Counted from the first letter of the stretch, positions 45,967-56,222 are shown. The stretch is 64,000 nucleotides of DNA from Paraburkholderia caballeronis (GCF_900104845.1 NZ_FNSR01000001.1:3100001-3164000); one strand, 5' to 3'. Program-made: numbers and translations. The notes: generated from the sequence alone by a model not told the origin.

Positions 45967-48900
45967 CTAGCGGTCGTCGGCCGCCTGCGACCGCCCGCGG
46001 CTCCAGAACCGGTCGAACCGCCGCGTATAGAGCAGATCGACGCCGGAGAACGTGCCGCCGTACACCGCGACCGACCAGTAGCGCGTCAGGTTCAGCGTCG
46101 CCTTCACCGCGTTCGCCGCCGACTGCAAACCCTGCTCGTAGCCGATCACGAACCGCTCGTTGATCGCCTTCGAGATCATCACGACCTGCGGGTCGGTCAG
46201 CCCGACCTCGCTGCGGCCGATCGAGAATTCGTCGAGGCCGATCGTCTGCGCGATCCGCTTGCCGCTCGCGCTGCCGAGCAGCGCGAGCGCGGTCGTCATC
46301 GCGCTCTGCTGGCCGAGGTTGTTGCCCTGGTCGGTGCCGTGGCCGAACAGCAGCCACGACAGCTTTTCGTTGTCCGGCACGTTCGGCTCCGACACGAGCC
46401 GCGCGACCGGCGCCTGCACCGTGCCGGTCACCTGCACGCCTGCCTCGACCTGCTGGTTGCGGCGCATCGCGAGAATGTTGATGCCCGGGTTCGACACCGG
46501 CCCGTTGAACGTGAAAAAGCCGTTCTCGATGCCGAGCTTGCGGCCGAACGCCGTATACGTCGAACCCTCGGTCACGCGCACGTTGCCGACCGCGCGCAGC
46601 GGCAGGTTCGGCGCGCTCATCACGGTGATCGTGCCGGCCAGGCCGAGATCCGCGCCCTGGCCGCGGAAGCGGAAGTTGCGGCCGAGGTCGATGTCGACGT
46701 TCGCGCGCGGCGCGAAGCGGCCGACCGGCCGGTTCGCGCCCGGCGTCTCGACCGGGATGCCGCCGCGCGTGGTGCCGTCCGGCATCACGACGACGACGTC
46801 GTCGCCGAGCGACGGCGCCGGCTGGTCCGGCAGGTCGAACAGCGCGCGGTCGACCGCGAACTTGCCGTCGATCTGCAGCCCGCCCGCGCGGCCGGCGTTC
46901 GCGACCGTCGCGCTGCCCGACAGCGACAGCTTGCGGTCCGGCGACGCGAACAGTTCCAGCTTGTCCGCGACGATGCTCGCGGTCAGGTCCGGCTCGTCGT
47001 TGTCGAGCCGCACGCGGCCGGTCGCGCGCAGCGTGCCGCTCGCGCCGTGGAACTCGACCTGCTGGAAGTCCACGAGATTGTGCGACAGCGCGACGTGGAT
47101 CACGCCGTCCTTCAACTGCACGCCCTGATCGACCATCGTCGCGGACAGCCCGTCGCCGGTCAGCGCGCCGGACAGGTCCGGCCGCGCGAGCGTGCCGCCG
47201 AGCGTCAGTTGCAGCGCGAGGTGGCCCGCGAGCAGGTAGCTCGGCCCGAACAGGCCGCCGGTCGTCGCGAGCGACGGCACGTCCGCGCGCACGGTGCCGC
47301 CGATCGGCGCGTCGTCCGCGAGCGCCAGCACGCCGTCCTGCGGCGTCAGCTGCGTGTACGCGTCGACGTCGAGCACGCCGACCCGGTTCGCGAGCGCGTG
47401 CGCCGTCAGGGTCAGCCGGTTGCCGCCGCTGAACTGCGCGCGCGCGTTCAGGTCCGCGATGCCGAGCGACGCCATCCCGCGGCCGATCTGCGTGGTGATG
47501 TCGCCGGCGCGGCGCTTCACCTGTACGTAGCCGGTCGCGGTCGGCCCGACCGAGAAGTCCCAGTCGCCGTCGAACACGAGGTCGGTGCGCATCGTCGACG
47601 CGACGCCGGTGATCTGCTGGCGCAACTGCATCAGCCGCGCGAGCGACACGCCGGTCAACGACCCGGCCGAACGGAGGCGGCCGTGGTCGAGGTCGAACGC
47701 GCGCAGGTCGAGCGTCGCGCCTTCGAGCCCGATCCGCGTCGCGCCGAGCGTCACCTTGCCCGGCCCGGCGCTGACGGTGAGCGGCGTCTGCAACGCGATG
47801 TCCGGCGCGCCGCGGTTCTGCAGCTGCGTGACGACGCCGTCCCAGCGCGTGCCTTCGCGCGTGTCGGACAGCCTGCCGTTCGCGGCGACCGACACGTCGA
47901 GCGCCTGCCCCTGCACCTTGCCGGTCGCGCTCGCGACGAACGTGTGCTTCGCGCGGGTGCCGGACAGGCGCGCGGTCAGCGTCGTCACGTCGATGCCGCC
48001 GACGCTCGCGTCGCGCGCGTCGGTCGTGAACACGAGCGCGCCGTTCGCGCCGTCGCGCAGTTCCGCGTGGCCCTGCGCGTGGCCGACGCGGTTCGAACCG
48101 AACGCGACGTTGTCCGCGCGGTAGTCGAGCGCGACGTCCGGATGCGCGAACGTGCCGGTCAGGTCGCCGCTCGCCGCGACCTGGCCCGCGAGGCCGAAGC
48201 CGAGGCGGTCGAGCTGCGGCGCGTCGATCCGGAAGCGCAGCCGGTCGCCGCGCGCGCCGAAGCTGCCTTGCAGATCGACTTCGTTGCCGGCGACCGACAG
48301 GTTCGCGCGGCTCGGCAGCAGCCGCGCACCCGCGAGCTGCACGGTGCCGGAGCCGGTCAGCGGCAGGCCGTCGTACACGCTCGGGCCGAGCCGGAAGTCT
48401 GCCTTCGTCGTGAACGCCGGCGCGAGCACGCCCGCGGCGGTGAGCGTGCCGTTCACGCGGGCTTCGACCGGACGCGAAGCGGATACGCCGCGGCGCGCGG
48501 GGGCGTGGCCGGACGCGGCCGGGCGCGGCGACGCGGGCGCGGGAGACGCGCGGGTCGGCTGCGGATGGCGCGCGTCGTCCTGTGCGGGGTTCAGCGCCGG
48601 ATTACGGGCGGGATTCAGCGCGAGGTTGCGCTTCGGATCGAGCGCGTCGCGCTCGGCGGTGGCGCGGGAGGGAGCGCTGTTGCTGTTGGCGCTGTTACGG
48701 CTCCGCTGAACCGCCGCAGCCCCTGTTGCCGGCCGGCCATCGCCGCGCCGCGCCGCGCTCGCCGGCCGCTGCGACGTCAGCGACAGCGGATCGAAGTTCG
48801 TCAGCGTCGCCTTCAGGTTGTATGTCGAGTTCGCGTCGTGCTTGATCGCGCCGGCGAGGTCGATGCGCCCCGCGCCCGACGTCACGCGCACGTCGCTGAA

Positions 48901-50628
48901 CGTCGTGCGCGCCGGATCGAGCGTCACCTTGCCCTGCGCGCGCAGACCGGCTTTCGCGTCCGCGAGGTCGAGCGTCACGCTCTGCACGTCGCCCGCGAGG
49001 CGGATGCCGACCGGGCCGGACAGTTGCGTCGCGCGCACGCTCGACTGGATCGCGTTCAGGTCGAGCGCCGCGACGTTCAGGTCGAACTGGCCGTTGCGCC
49101 CGCTGATCGTGCCGCCGCCCGTGACCGTCGCGTTCTTCACGACGCGCACGTTCAGGTTGCCGATCCGCTGCGTTTTCGCGTCGAGCGTGACGTCGGCGCG
49201 CGCGTCGATCAGCGGCAGCAACTGGTCGTCGAGCGAGCCGGGTTTCGCGTTGACGATCGACACGGAGCCGGCGACCGTAAAGCCGGCAGCGCCGCGCGAT
49301 GCCTGCGGGTGCGGGGTCGGCGCAGCCGGCGACGCGCCGCCGGCGGAAGGAGCCGACGCGTAGGCGGACGCGGAAGCGGTCGAGGGTCCGCTGGCCCCAG
49401 GCGGGGCGGATGCGGCCAACTCAGGCGCCGACGCGGCCACCGGCTTCGACGCCCCGGCAACGCCCACAGCGCCGGACGCGCCGGACGCGCCGGACCTGCC
49501 GGACGCAACGCCCGCCGAAGCCGCCTTGACCACCCCGGCCGTCACGGCCGAACCCGCCGCCCCGGCGGCAGCCGCCGATGAAACCGCCGCCTCCCCGACC
49601 GGCGCCAGATCCGCCCGCACCGCGAGGTCCGCGAACGGCGCACCCGGCGCAAACGCCTGCGGATTCACGTGATCGAACGCGAGCGTCACGCGCTCCAGCG
49701 GCACCGCCTCGAACGGCGTCGCCTCCACGTGCGCGCGGCCGGTCAGCTTCATCCCGCTCGCTTCGAGATCGGCGCTCAGCGCCTCCAGCGAGCCGCCGAC
49801 GCGCCCGTTCACCTGCACGTCCTCGCCGCTCACCTTGCCCGAATAACCGAGGTTGCCCTTCAGCGCGAACGGCCGCACGCCGTCGAGCTTCGCGTCGGCG
49901 CTCACCGCGCCGAACGGCGTGTCGAGCCGCTCGACGGTCGCCTCGTGATGGCGTCCGTCGCTGCGCGCGTGGAACATCAGCCGCGAATACTCGCTCGTCG
50001 ACGCGCCCTGGTGCAGCGTGAGCCGCGCAACCTGGAGATCGCGGATCTCGACCGCGAGCGGCAGTTGCAGGTCGGTCGGCAGCGTCGCCGGCGACGACGG
50101 CTCCGTGGACGGCACGATCCGCAGATCGACGTCGCCGACGTGCAGATACGCGACGACGAACCGCCACGGCTGGCGGCCGAGCGCCCACTGTCCCGAGATG
50201 CGGTCCACGGTGACGCGCGTGCCGTCCGCGCCGCGCCACGCGACGTCGCGCAGCCGCACGCCGGTCGCGAGCGCGCCGCCGTCGAGCGTGCCCGCGAGCC
50301 GGCCGTCGAGCAGCTTCACCGCCGCGCGCCACGCGTACGCGGTGCCGCGCTCGGTCGTCAGCGCGCCGTACAGCAGACCCGCGAGCAACGCGACGAGCAG
50401 CACCGGCACCGCGATCAGCCACGCGAGCGCCTTCCACGGCCGGCGACGGCGGCGCGGCGGCGGCGCGTCCGACGACGGCGGCTCCGACCCGCCGCCGTGC
50501 GGCGGCTGCCCGCCGGAGAGCGGCGCGGCGTCGTCCCCGCTCCCGGCCGGCAGCGGCGGCCCGCCGGCGCGACCGGACGCACCGGACGCACCAGGCCAGT
50601 CGGACGGATCGTGCGCGGGCGTCGTCAT
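45967..50628 (-). CDS. tamB: TamB, inner-membrane-anchored translocation and assembly protein
   Basis: 1553 aa. A Pro/Gly-rich cytoplasmic N terminus, then TM (ALAWLIAVPVLLVALLAGLLYGAL, about 67-90), a long beta-helical body, and the C-terminal DUF490 domain ending MISKAINERFVIGYEQG...GVDLLYTRRFDRFW. It spans the periplasm and works with TamA in outer-membrane protein insertion and lipid transport. Two low-complexity insertions interrupt the body: Ala/Gly/Ser-rich at about 355-445 and Asn/Pro/Ala/Arg-rich at about 625-725 (with LNPA repeats). The ATG at 50628 overlaps the stop of a 27-codon ORF that itself overlaps the tamA stop. Confidence 0.92.
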   Translation of the reverse strand: MTTPAHDPSDWPGASGASGRAGGPPLPAGSGDDAAPLSGGQPPHGGGSEPPSSDAPPPRRRRRPWKALAWLIAVPVLLVALLAGLLYGALTTERGTAYAWRAAVKLLDGRLAGTLDGGALATGVRLRDVAWRGADGTRVTVDRISGQWALGRQPWRFVVAYLHVGDVDLRIVPSTEPSSPATLPTDLQLPLAVEIRDLQVARLTLHQGASTSEYSRLMFHARSDGRHHEATVERLDTPFGAVSADAKLDGVRPFALKGNLGYSGKVSGEDVQVNGRVGGSLEALSADLEASGMKLTGRAHVEATPFEAVPLERVTLAFDHVNPQAFAPGAPFADLAVRADLAPVGEAAVSSAAAAGAAGSAVTAGVVKAASAGVASGRSGASGASGAVGVAGASKPVAASAPELAASAPPGASGPSTASASAYASAPSAGGASPAAPTPHPQASRGAAGFTVAGSVSIVNAKPGSLDDQLLPLIDARADVTLDAKTQRIGNLNVRVVKNATVTGGGTISGRNGQFDLNVAALDLNAIQSSVRATQLSGPVGIRLAGDVQSVTLDLADAKAGLRAQGKVTLDPARTTFSDVRVTSGAGRIDLAGAIKHDANSTYNLKATLTNFDPLSLTSQRPASAARRGDGRPATGAAAVQRSRNSANSNSAPSRATAERDALDPKRNLALNPARNPALNPAQDDARHPQPTRASPAPASPRPAASGHAPARRGVSASRPVEARVNGTLTAAGVLAPAFTTKADFRLGPSVYDGLPLTGSGTVQLAGARLLPSRANLSVAGNEVDLQGSFGARGDRLRFRIDAPQLDRLGFGLAGQVAASGDLTGTFAHPDVALDYRADNVAFGSNRVGHAQGHAELRDGANGALVFTTDARDASVGGIDVTTLTARLSGTRAKHTFVASATGKVQGQALDVSVAANGRLSDTREGTRWDGVVTQLQNRGAPDIALQTPLTVSAGPGKVTLGATRIGLEGATLDLRAFDLDHGRLRSAGSLTGVSLARLMQLRQQITGVASTMRTDLVFDGDWDFSVGPTATGYVQVKRRAGDITTQIGRGMASLGIADLNARAQFSGGNRLTLTAHALANRVGVLDVDAYTQLTPQDGVLALADDAPIGGTVRADVPSLATTGGLFGPSYLLAGHLALQLTLGGTLARPDLSGALTGDGLSATMVDQGVQLKDGVIHVALSHNLVDFQQVEFHGASGTLRATGRVRLDNDEPDLTASIVADKLELFASPDRKLSLSGSATVANAGRAGGLQIDGKFAVDRALFDLPDQPAPSLGDDVVVVMPDGTTRGGIPVETPGANRPVGRFAPRANVDIDLGRNFRFRGQGADLGLAGTITVMSAPNLPLRAVGNVRVTEGSTYTAFGRKLGIENGFFTFNGPVSNPGINILAMRRNQQVEAGVQVTGTVQAPVARLVSEPNVPDNEKLSWLLFGHGTDQGNNLGQQSAMTTALALLGSASGKRIAQTIGLDEFSIGRSEVGLTDPQVVMISKAINERFVIGYEQGLQSAANAVKATLNLTRYWSVAVYGGTFSGVDLLYTRRFDRFWSRGRSQAADDR
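49469..49504. repeat. 9-bp tandem repeat inside tamB
   Basis: Three perfect copies of GCGCCGGAC followed by one variant (CTGCCGGAC). In tamB this codes repeated Ser-Gly-Ala in the first low-complexity insertion. A similar motif occurs near the tamB start. Confidence 0.6.
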
Positions 50629-50708
50629 ACGGTCGGCGCGCCGCCGGGCGCGCGCGGGTACACGTTGCGGAACATCGAAGCGTTGCGGAACATCGAAGGC
50701 GTCATCAT
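50625..50708 (-). CDS. 27-codon micro-ORF bridging tamA and tamB
   Basis: 27 aa beginning MMTPSMFRNASMFRNV. Its ATG overlaps the tamA stop (TGATG), and its own TGA overlaps the tamB ATG (ATGA). It therefore fills the whole tamA-tamB gap with coupled reading. It contains two tandem copies of an 18-bp unit encoding SMFRNA/V. Whether the peptide itself has a function, or only carries ribosomes from tamA to tamB, cannot be told from one sequence. No family is recognised. Confidence 0.45.
   Translation of the reverse strand: MMTPSMFRNASMFRNVYPRAPGGAPTV
50663..50698. repeat. Perfect 18-bp tandem duplication between tamA and tamB
   Basis: CGTTGCGGAACATCGAAG twice in a row (50663-50680 and 50681-50698), within the micro-ORF; the length keeps the frame. 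Confidence 0.9.
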
Positions 50709-52570
50709 CAGAAAGCGATCCCGAGCGTCAGGTAAGGCCGCACGCTGCGGTTGCGAAAGCCGTACGCGAGGTCGAGGTTCACCGGGCCGACCGGGCTGCG
50801 CCAGCGCGCGCCGAGGCCCGCGCCCGGGAAGAACTGCTTTTCGCCCCACGTGTCGGTCGCGGTGCCGACGTCGAAAAACGCGGCCGCGCCCCAGTCGTGG
50901 CTGAACCAGTGCTGGTATTCGGCCGAACTGGTCACGAGGTACTTGGTCGGCAGGATCGAGCCGTCGACGTTGTTGCCGATGCTCTGGAAGCCGTAGCCGC
51001 GCACCGAGTTCGAGCCGCCCGCGCGGAACAGCAGCGACGCCGGCACGCCGGTCGAACTGCCGCTCGTGAACACGCCGCCGAGTTCCGCGCGGATCAGCAC
51101 GATGTCGTCGCGGCCGATCGGGAAATACTGCTGGCCGCGCATGTAGCCGCGGATGAACGTCTGGTCCGCGAGCACGTCCTTCACCGCGAAACCCGCCTCC
51201 ACGCGCACGAGGTTGCCCGAGCGCGGAAACAGCGGATCGTCGACGTTGCGGCGCGTCCACGACCACGACGGCACCAGCGCGCGGCTCGACGTCGGCGCGC
51301 CGGTGTTCTGCGTCAGCCGGTCCTGGTAGTACAGCAGTTGATACGCGTAGTCGATGTTCTGCGACGTGCGGGTGCGCTGCACGCCGATCCGCGCGCTGTA
51401 GATGTGCGTGTCGGACACGTCGGTGCTCGAATACGACGCGAGCGCGCTGTTCGTCCACGCGCGCGGCCCCGGCGGCATCGACAGCTGCACCTGGCCGAAC
51501 TGCTGGATCTCGTCGAGCCGCCCCTGGATCTGGAACGGCCACGCGGCGCCGAACGTGTTCAGGTACGAGTACGAACCCTGCACGTGCGCGCCGGTATCGG
51601 TCGAATAACCGACGCCGCCCCGGAAGCTGTTGTACGGGAATTCGCTCAGCTTCGCGTGCAGCGGCGTCAAGAGCGGCTGGTCGGTGTTGTTGTCCACGTC
51701 GATCGCGACGCTCGCGTAATACGGCGTGTTCTGCAACTGGCGCTGCAGTTCGGTCACGCGCTGCAGGTCGTAGATTTCGCCCGGCGCGATCGGGTTCACG
51801 TTATGAACGATGCGTTCCGGATAGCGCCGCGCGCCGGTGACGTCGAGTGCGCCCATCGTGAAGGTCGGCCCGCTGTCGAACGTGACGGACAGTTGCGCGT
51901 CGTGCTTCTGCGGATCGACGCGCGCCTCCGAACGCGCGATCTTCGCGCCGAGGTAACGCTTCGACTGCAACGCCTTCAGCGACGCGTTTTTCGCGTCGTC
52001 CCAGCCGGACTGCGAGAACGGATCGCCCTCGCGCAGCGAGAACGCGAAGCGCGTCGCGTTCTCCTGCGTCGGGTCCTCGGTCAGCACCGGGCCGCGAAAC
52101 GTCAGCGTGACCGACGACACCTTCGTCTGCGGCCCCGGCTCGACGCTCACCCGCACCTGCCGCTTGCCACCGGTCGTGCGCACGTCGGTCCGCACGACCG
52201 GCGTGAAATAACCGTCGGTCGCCGCGAGGTCGCGCACCTGCTGCGGCGTCGCGGTCACGAGAAAGCCGAACTGCTCGTCGCTGATGTCGTCGCGTTTCGC
52301 GAAGCGGGAGATGTCGAGGTGCTGCTGCAACAGCCGGCGCAGCGCGCGCGGCGACGCGTCGATGTCGACGCGGTACGACGCGAGCGCGTCGCCCGCCCAC
52401 AGCGCGGCGACCAACGCCGCGACGAGCGGCCACGCGAGACGGAGCGCATGCGGACGCCGCGCCGGCCGGCCGGGCCAACGCACGCGAGCCGGCGCAACGG
52501 CGCCGCGAGCCGTGCCGCCGGCGGCACGGCCGGGCCGCATGCGCAACGATTCGATCTTCCACCCCGCCAA
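50708..52570 (-). CDS. tamA: TamA, Omp85-family outer-membrane protein
   Basis: 620 aa starting at a TTG (52570) that has GGAGG six bases upstream; the ATG at 52540 lacks such a site. Signal region LAWPLVAALVAALWAGDALA/SYRVDID. POTRA domains (about 65-270), then a 16-strand barrel of the BamA type, with the motif SVRGYGFQSIG (the R-G-(F/Y) loop that plugs Omp85 pores) and C-terminal YLTLGIAF. It pairs with TamB. The order tamA-micro-ORF-tamB is one transcription unit, divergent from DUF3460-scpA. Confidence 0.92.
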   Translation of the reverse strand: MAGWKIESLRMRPGRAAGGTARGAVAPARVRWPGRPARRPHALRLAWPLVAALVAALWAGDALASYRVDIDASPRALRRLLQQHLDISRFAKRDDISDEQFGFLVTATPQQVRDLAATDGYFTPVVRTDVRTTGGKRQVRVSVEPGPQTKVSSVTLTFRGPVLTEDPTQENATRFAFSLREGDPFSQSGWDDAKNASLKALQSKRYLGAKIARSEARVDPQKHDAQLSVTFDSGPTFTMGALDVTGARRYPERIVHNVNPIAPGEIYDLQRVTELQRQLQNTPYYASVAIDVDNNTDQPLLTPLHAKLSEFPYNSFRGGVGYSTDTGAHVQGSYSYLNTFGAAWPFQIQGRLDEIQQFGQVQLSMPPGPRAWTNSALASYSSTDVSDTHIYSARIGVQRTRTSQNIDYAYQLLYYQDRLTQNTGAPTSSRALVPSWSWTRRNVDDPLFPRSGNLVRVEAGFAVKDVLADQTFIRGYMRGQQYFPIGRDDIVLIRAELGGVFTSGSSTGVPASLLFRAGGSNSVRGYGFQSIGNNVDGSILPTKYLVTSSAEYQHWFSHDWGAAAFFDVGTATDTWGEKQFFPGAGLGARWRSPVGPVNLDLAYGFRNRSVRPYLTLGIAF

Positions 52571-52785
52571 ACAGGACCTCCGGCCGTCGTGATCTGGTTA
52601 GAACGGGGCTTCCCCGTCCGCTGGGCACCGCGTGGCGGGCGCAGACGCGTTATTTCACCACAACGGCGGCGCCGAACCCCACAACCAGCACGGCCGTCGG
52701 CACCAAACCCGGGTCGCGGCGGGATGCGCCGTGGCCTGTCCGGCACGCCGGGCCGGCGCGGGTGCCTTGCGCGCACGGCTTGCGG

Positions 52786-52791
52786 TAAAAT
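52786..52791 (+). promoter_or_regulatory. -10 element of the DUF3460-scpA operon
   Basis: TAAAAT in GCGGTAAAATTACGCC, 69 bp upstream of the start at 52860. Confidence 0.45.
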
Positions 52792-52859
52792 TACGCCCGA
52801 CCTGAACCCGCCACGGTTCGGCGTTGCGAAACCGCCTCCTTCGACCCGGACATCAAGCC

Positions 52860-53045
52860 ATGTATCAGTCGGACATCACGCAGTTCCTGAACCAGCTCAA
52901 GCAACAAAAGCCTTCGCTCGAAGACGAACAGCGCCGCGGCCGCTCGCTGCTGTGGGACAAGCAGCCGATCGATCTCGACGAGCGCGAGCGCCAGCAGGCG
53001 TCGCGCGTGAAGCAGACGTCGTACGTGTACTACCAGAACTTCTGA
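52860..53045 (+). CDS. DUF3460 family small protein
   Basis: 61 aa: MYQSDITQFLNQLKQQKPSL, then a charged helical part and the end KQTSYVYYQNF. This matches the small beta-proteobacterial family DUF3460, whose gene regularly precedes scpA. The stop overlaps the scpA start by one base (TGATG), so the two are translationally coupled. It is cytoplasmic with no signal. The function is unknown; a link to chromosome segregation is inferred only from its place. Confidence 0.82.
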   Translation: MYQSDITQFLNQLKQQKPSLEDEQRRGRSLLWDKQPIDLDERERQQASRVKQTSYVYYQNF

Positions 53046-53908
53046 TGGCCGCTCCCGCCGGAGCAGGCGCTCCGGACGGCGACGCGCTCGCCGCCCCCGC
53101 GAACGACTCGACGCCCGACACGGTCGACGGCGTCGCGTTCGCGCGCCTGTACGGCGAGCCGCTGTTCAAGCTCCCGCAGGACCTGTACATCCCGCCGGAC
53201 GCGCTCGAAGTCTTTCTCGAAACGTTCGAAGGGCCGCTCGACCTGCTGCTGTACCTGATCCGCAAGCAGAACTTCAACGTGCTCGACATCCCGATGGCCG
53301 AGGTCACCACGCAATATCTCGGCTACGTCGAGCAGTTGCGCAAGACGAACCTCGAACTCGCGGCCGAGTATCTGCTGATGGCCGCGATGCTCATCGAGAT
53401 AAAGTCGCGGATGCTGCTGCCGGTCAGGAAGGCGGACACCGGCGACGAAGCGGAAGACCCGCGCGCGGAACTCGTGCGGCGTCTCCTCGAATACGAGCAG
53501 ATGAAGCTCGCCGCGCAGCGCATCGACCAGTTGCCGCAACTCGGCCGCGACTTCCTGCGCGCCGAGGTGTACATCGAGCAGAGCGTCACGCCGCGCTTCC
53601 CGGACGTGAACAGCGACGACCTGCGCGCCGCGTGGGCCGACGTCGTGAAGCGCGCGAAGCTCGTCCAGCATCACAAGATCTCGCGCGAGGAGCTGTCGGT
53701 GCGCGAGCACATGAGCGTGATCCTGCGCAGGCTGCAAAACACGCGCTTCATGGAGTTCACGGAACTGTTCGACGTATCGCGCGGCGTGCCGGTCGTCGTC
53801 GTGAACTTCATCGCGATGCTGGAGCTGTCACGCGAATCGTTGATCGAGATCACCCAGGCGGAGCCGTTCGCGCCGATCTACGTGCGACTCGCCTACCTGC
53901 CGGCATGA
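53045..53908 (+). CDS. scpA: Segregation and condensation protein A
   Basis: 287 aa. The kleisin-type N terminus (after an about 45-aa variable stretch) has LETFEGPLDLLLYLIRKQNFNVLDIPMAEVTTQYL, then AAEYLLMAAMLIEIKSRMLLP and the C-terminal winged-helix end FTELFDVSRGVPVVVVNFIAMLELSRE. It bridges SMC subunits for chromosome condensation. No scpB or smc is in the window. The ATG at 53045 overlaps the DUF3460 stop. Confidence 0.93.
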   Translation: MAAPAGAGAPDGDALAAPANDSTPDTVDGVAFARLYGEPLFKLPQDLYIPPDALEVFLETFEGPLDLLLYLIRKQNFNVLDIPMAEVTTQYLGYVEQLRKTNLELAAEYLLMAAMLIEIKSRMLLPVRKADTGDEAEDPRAELVRRLLEYEQMKLAAQRIDQLPQLGRDFLRAEVYIEQSVTPRFPDVNSDDLRAAWADVVKRAKLVQHHKISREELSVREHMSVILRRLQNTRFMEFTELFDVSRGVPVVVVNFIAMLELSRESLIEITQAEPFAPIYVRLAYLPA

Positions 53909-53990
53909 CGGACGCCGCGCGGGTCCGCTCGTCACGCACTCGCGCGCTCGCGCAACTCCAGCCGCGGCTGCGCTGCGCGCGCAAATCCAC

Positions 53991-53996
53991 TACAAT
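53991..53996 (+). promoter_or_regulatory. Candidate -10 element of panC
   Basis: TACAAT, 143 bp upstream of the panC start. Confidence 0.35.
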
Positions 53997-54111
53997 CCGC
54001 CCGCGCCTGCCCTGCCCGAAGCGGCCGGGCGCGCGCCTCGCGCAAGCGGCCCGCCGGCCAGGTCCGGCACGCCGGTTGCGGCAACCCTGTCCCGCTTCGC
54101 GCGTGGCTTAA

Positions 54112-54972
<861 letters not shown>

Positions 54973-55030
54973 TCCCGATCCACCCAGACAGGAGCCCGGC
55001 GGACCGCCCCGTCCGCCCGAGGAGACGCCC

Positions 55031-55417
55031 ATGCAACGCCACATGCTGAAGTCGAAGATCCACCGCGCGGTCGTCACGCACTGCGAACTGCATTACGAAG
55101 GATCGTGCGCGATCGACGAGAACCTGCTCGAAGCGGCGAACATCGTCGAGAACGAGCGGATCGACATCTGGAACATCAACAACGGCGAGCGTTTCTCGAC
55201 CTATGCGATCAAGGGCGAGCGCGGCAGCGGGATGATCTCGCTGAACGGCTCGGCCGCGCGCCGCGCGCAGCTCGGCGACCTCGTGATCATCGCGGCGTTC
55301 GCGAACGTCGACGAAGCCGAACTGAAGGCGGGCTGGAAACCGGATCTCGTGTTCGTCGACGAGCAGAACCGGATCAAGGGCAGCCGCGATCACGTGCCGA
55401 CGCAAAGCTGGACCTGA
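55031..55417 (+). CDS. panD: Aspartate 1-decarboxylase (pyruvoyl-dependent)
   Basis: 128 aa proenzyme. The self-cleavage site Gly24-Ser25 in [13 protein letters not shown] yields the pyruvoyl group. Also [38 protein letters not shown]. It decarboxylates aspartate to beta-alanine for pantothenate. The start at 55031 follows GGAGACGCCC. A GC-rich hairpin without T run (55426-55458) separates it from the convergent ParA-like gene. Confidence 0.96.
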   Translation: MQRHMLKSKIHRAVVTHCELHYEGSCAIDENLLEAANIVENERIDIWNINNGERFSTYAIKGERGSGMISLNGSAARRAQLGDLVIIAAFANVDEAELKAGWKPDLVFVDEQNRIKGSRDHVPTQSWT

Positions 55418-55425
55418 CTCGCATT

Positions 55426-55458
55426 GCGGTCCGCCGCCGGTCATGCGCCGGCGGACCG
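55426..55458. other. GC-rich hairpin between convergent panD and ParA-like genes
   Basis: GCGGTCCGCCG / CGGCGGACCGC, 11-bp perfect stem. There is no T run on either side, so it may block 3' decay or be Rho-assisted. Confidence 0.45.
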
Positions 55459-55486
55459 CCGTCCGGATGGCCGATAGCCGTCCGCG

Positions 55487-56113
55487 CTACTTCCCGTTCA
55501 GCCACGACAGGATCGGCTGCCACTGCTCGACGTCGCGATCGACGCGGCTCTTCGCGACGTCCCACAGCGTGAGGCCGTGCGCCGCCAGTTGCACGTAGTT
55601 CTGCGTATCGCGCAGATAACCGAGCACCGGCAGCTTCAGCCCCTCGACGAAGCGTTGCAGCTGTTCCGCCGAGCGCGTGCGCGCATCGACGCGCATCCCG
55701 ACCACGCCGACCTCGATCGTCCCCTTGCGCACCGCCTTCTCCTTCGAGAGCCGGTCGAGGAAGTCCTGCGTCGCGAGGATGTCGAACATCGACGGCTGCA
55801 ACGGCACGATCACCTTGTCCGCCAGCTCCAGCACCGTCGCGAGGCGGCTGCCGTGCAGGCCCGCCGGCGTGTCGACGACCGCGTGCTCCAGTCCCTTCGG
55901 CGGCTTCGCGGGGTTGTCGAGATCGACGCTCCACGTCTCGATCGGCGGCAGCGTCGCGGGCCGAAGGTCGAGCCACGCGTGCGCGGACTGCTGCCGGTCG
56001 AGGTCCGCGAGCGCGACCCACTCGCCCTGCGCGGCGAAATAGCCGGCCAGATTGGTGGACAGCGTGCTCTTGCCGACGCCGCCCTTGGGGTTCGCCACCA
56101 CGATCACCGTCAT
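55487..56113 (-). CDS. ParA/MinD-family ATPase (orphan)
   Basis: 208 aa from ATG 56113 ([27 protein letters not shown]). Deviant Walker A KGGVGKST, Walker A' LADLDRQQSAHAWL, Walker B VVDTPAGLHGSRLATVL and IVPLQPSMFDI. No parB or plasmid genes adjoin, so it is an orphan ParA-like protein of the kind that positions other cellular cargo or acts in secretion; the cargo is unknown. Divergent from the PaaI-type thioesterase, with AT-rich TTGATAATATC between (56221-56231). Confidence 0.85.
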   Translation of the reverse strand: MTVIVVANPKGGVGKSTLSTNLAGYFAAQGEWVALADLDRQQSAHAWLDLRPATLPPIETWSVDLDNPAKPPKGLEHAVVDTPAGLHGSRLATVLELADKVIVPLQPSMFDILATQDFLDRLSKEKAVRKGTIEVGVVGMRVDARTRSAEQLQRFVEGLKLPVLGYLRDTQNYVQLAAHGLTLWDVAKSRVDRDVEQWQPILSWLNGK

Positions 56114-56222
56114 GAATGCTCCCGTCAGGAAGGCTGGCGCGCGGGCCAGCCGGATTGCCGATTCGGGGGCCGCGATGCGCGCGCCGCCCGTGGACGACGG
56201 GCGCGCAACGACCCAGCCGTTG

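Noticed and set aside
46339..49581. 1080-codon plus-strand frame antisense to tamB
   Set aside because: Arg/Ala-rich composition with no domain, opposite a recognisable TamB.
55487..56113. Chromosome or plasmid partition system
   Set aside because: Only a ParA-like ATPase is present; no parB gene or parS-like repeats are nearby.
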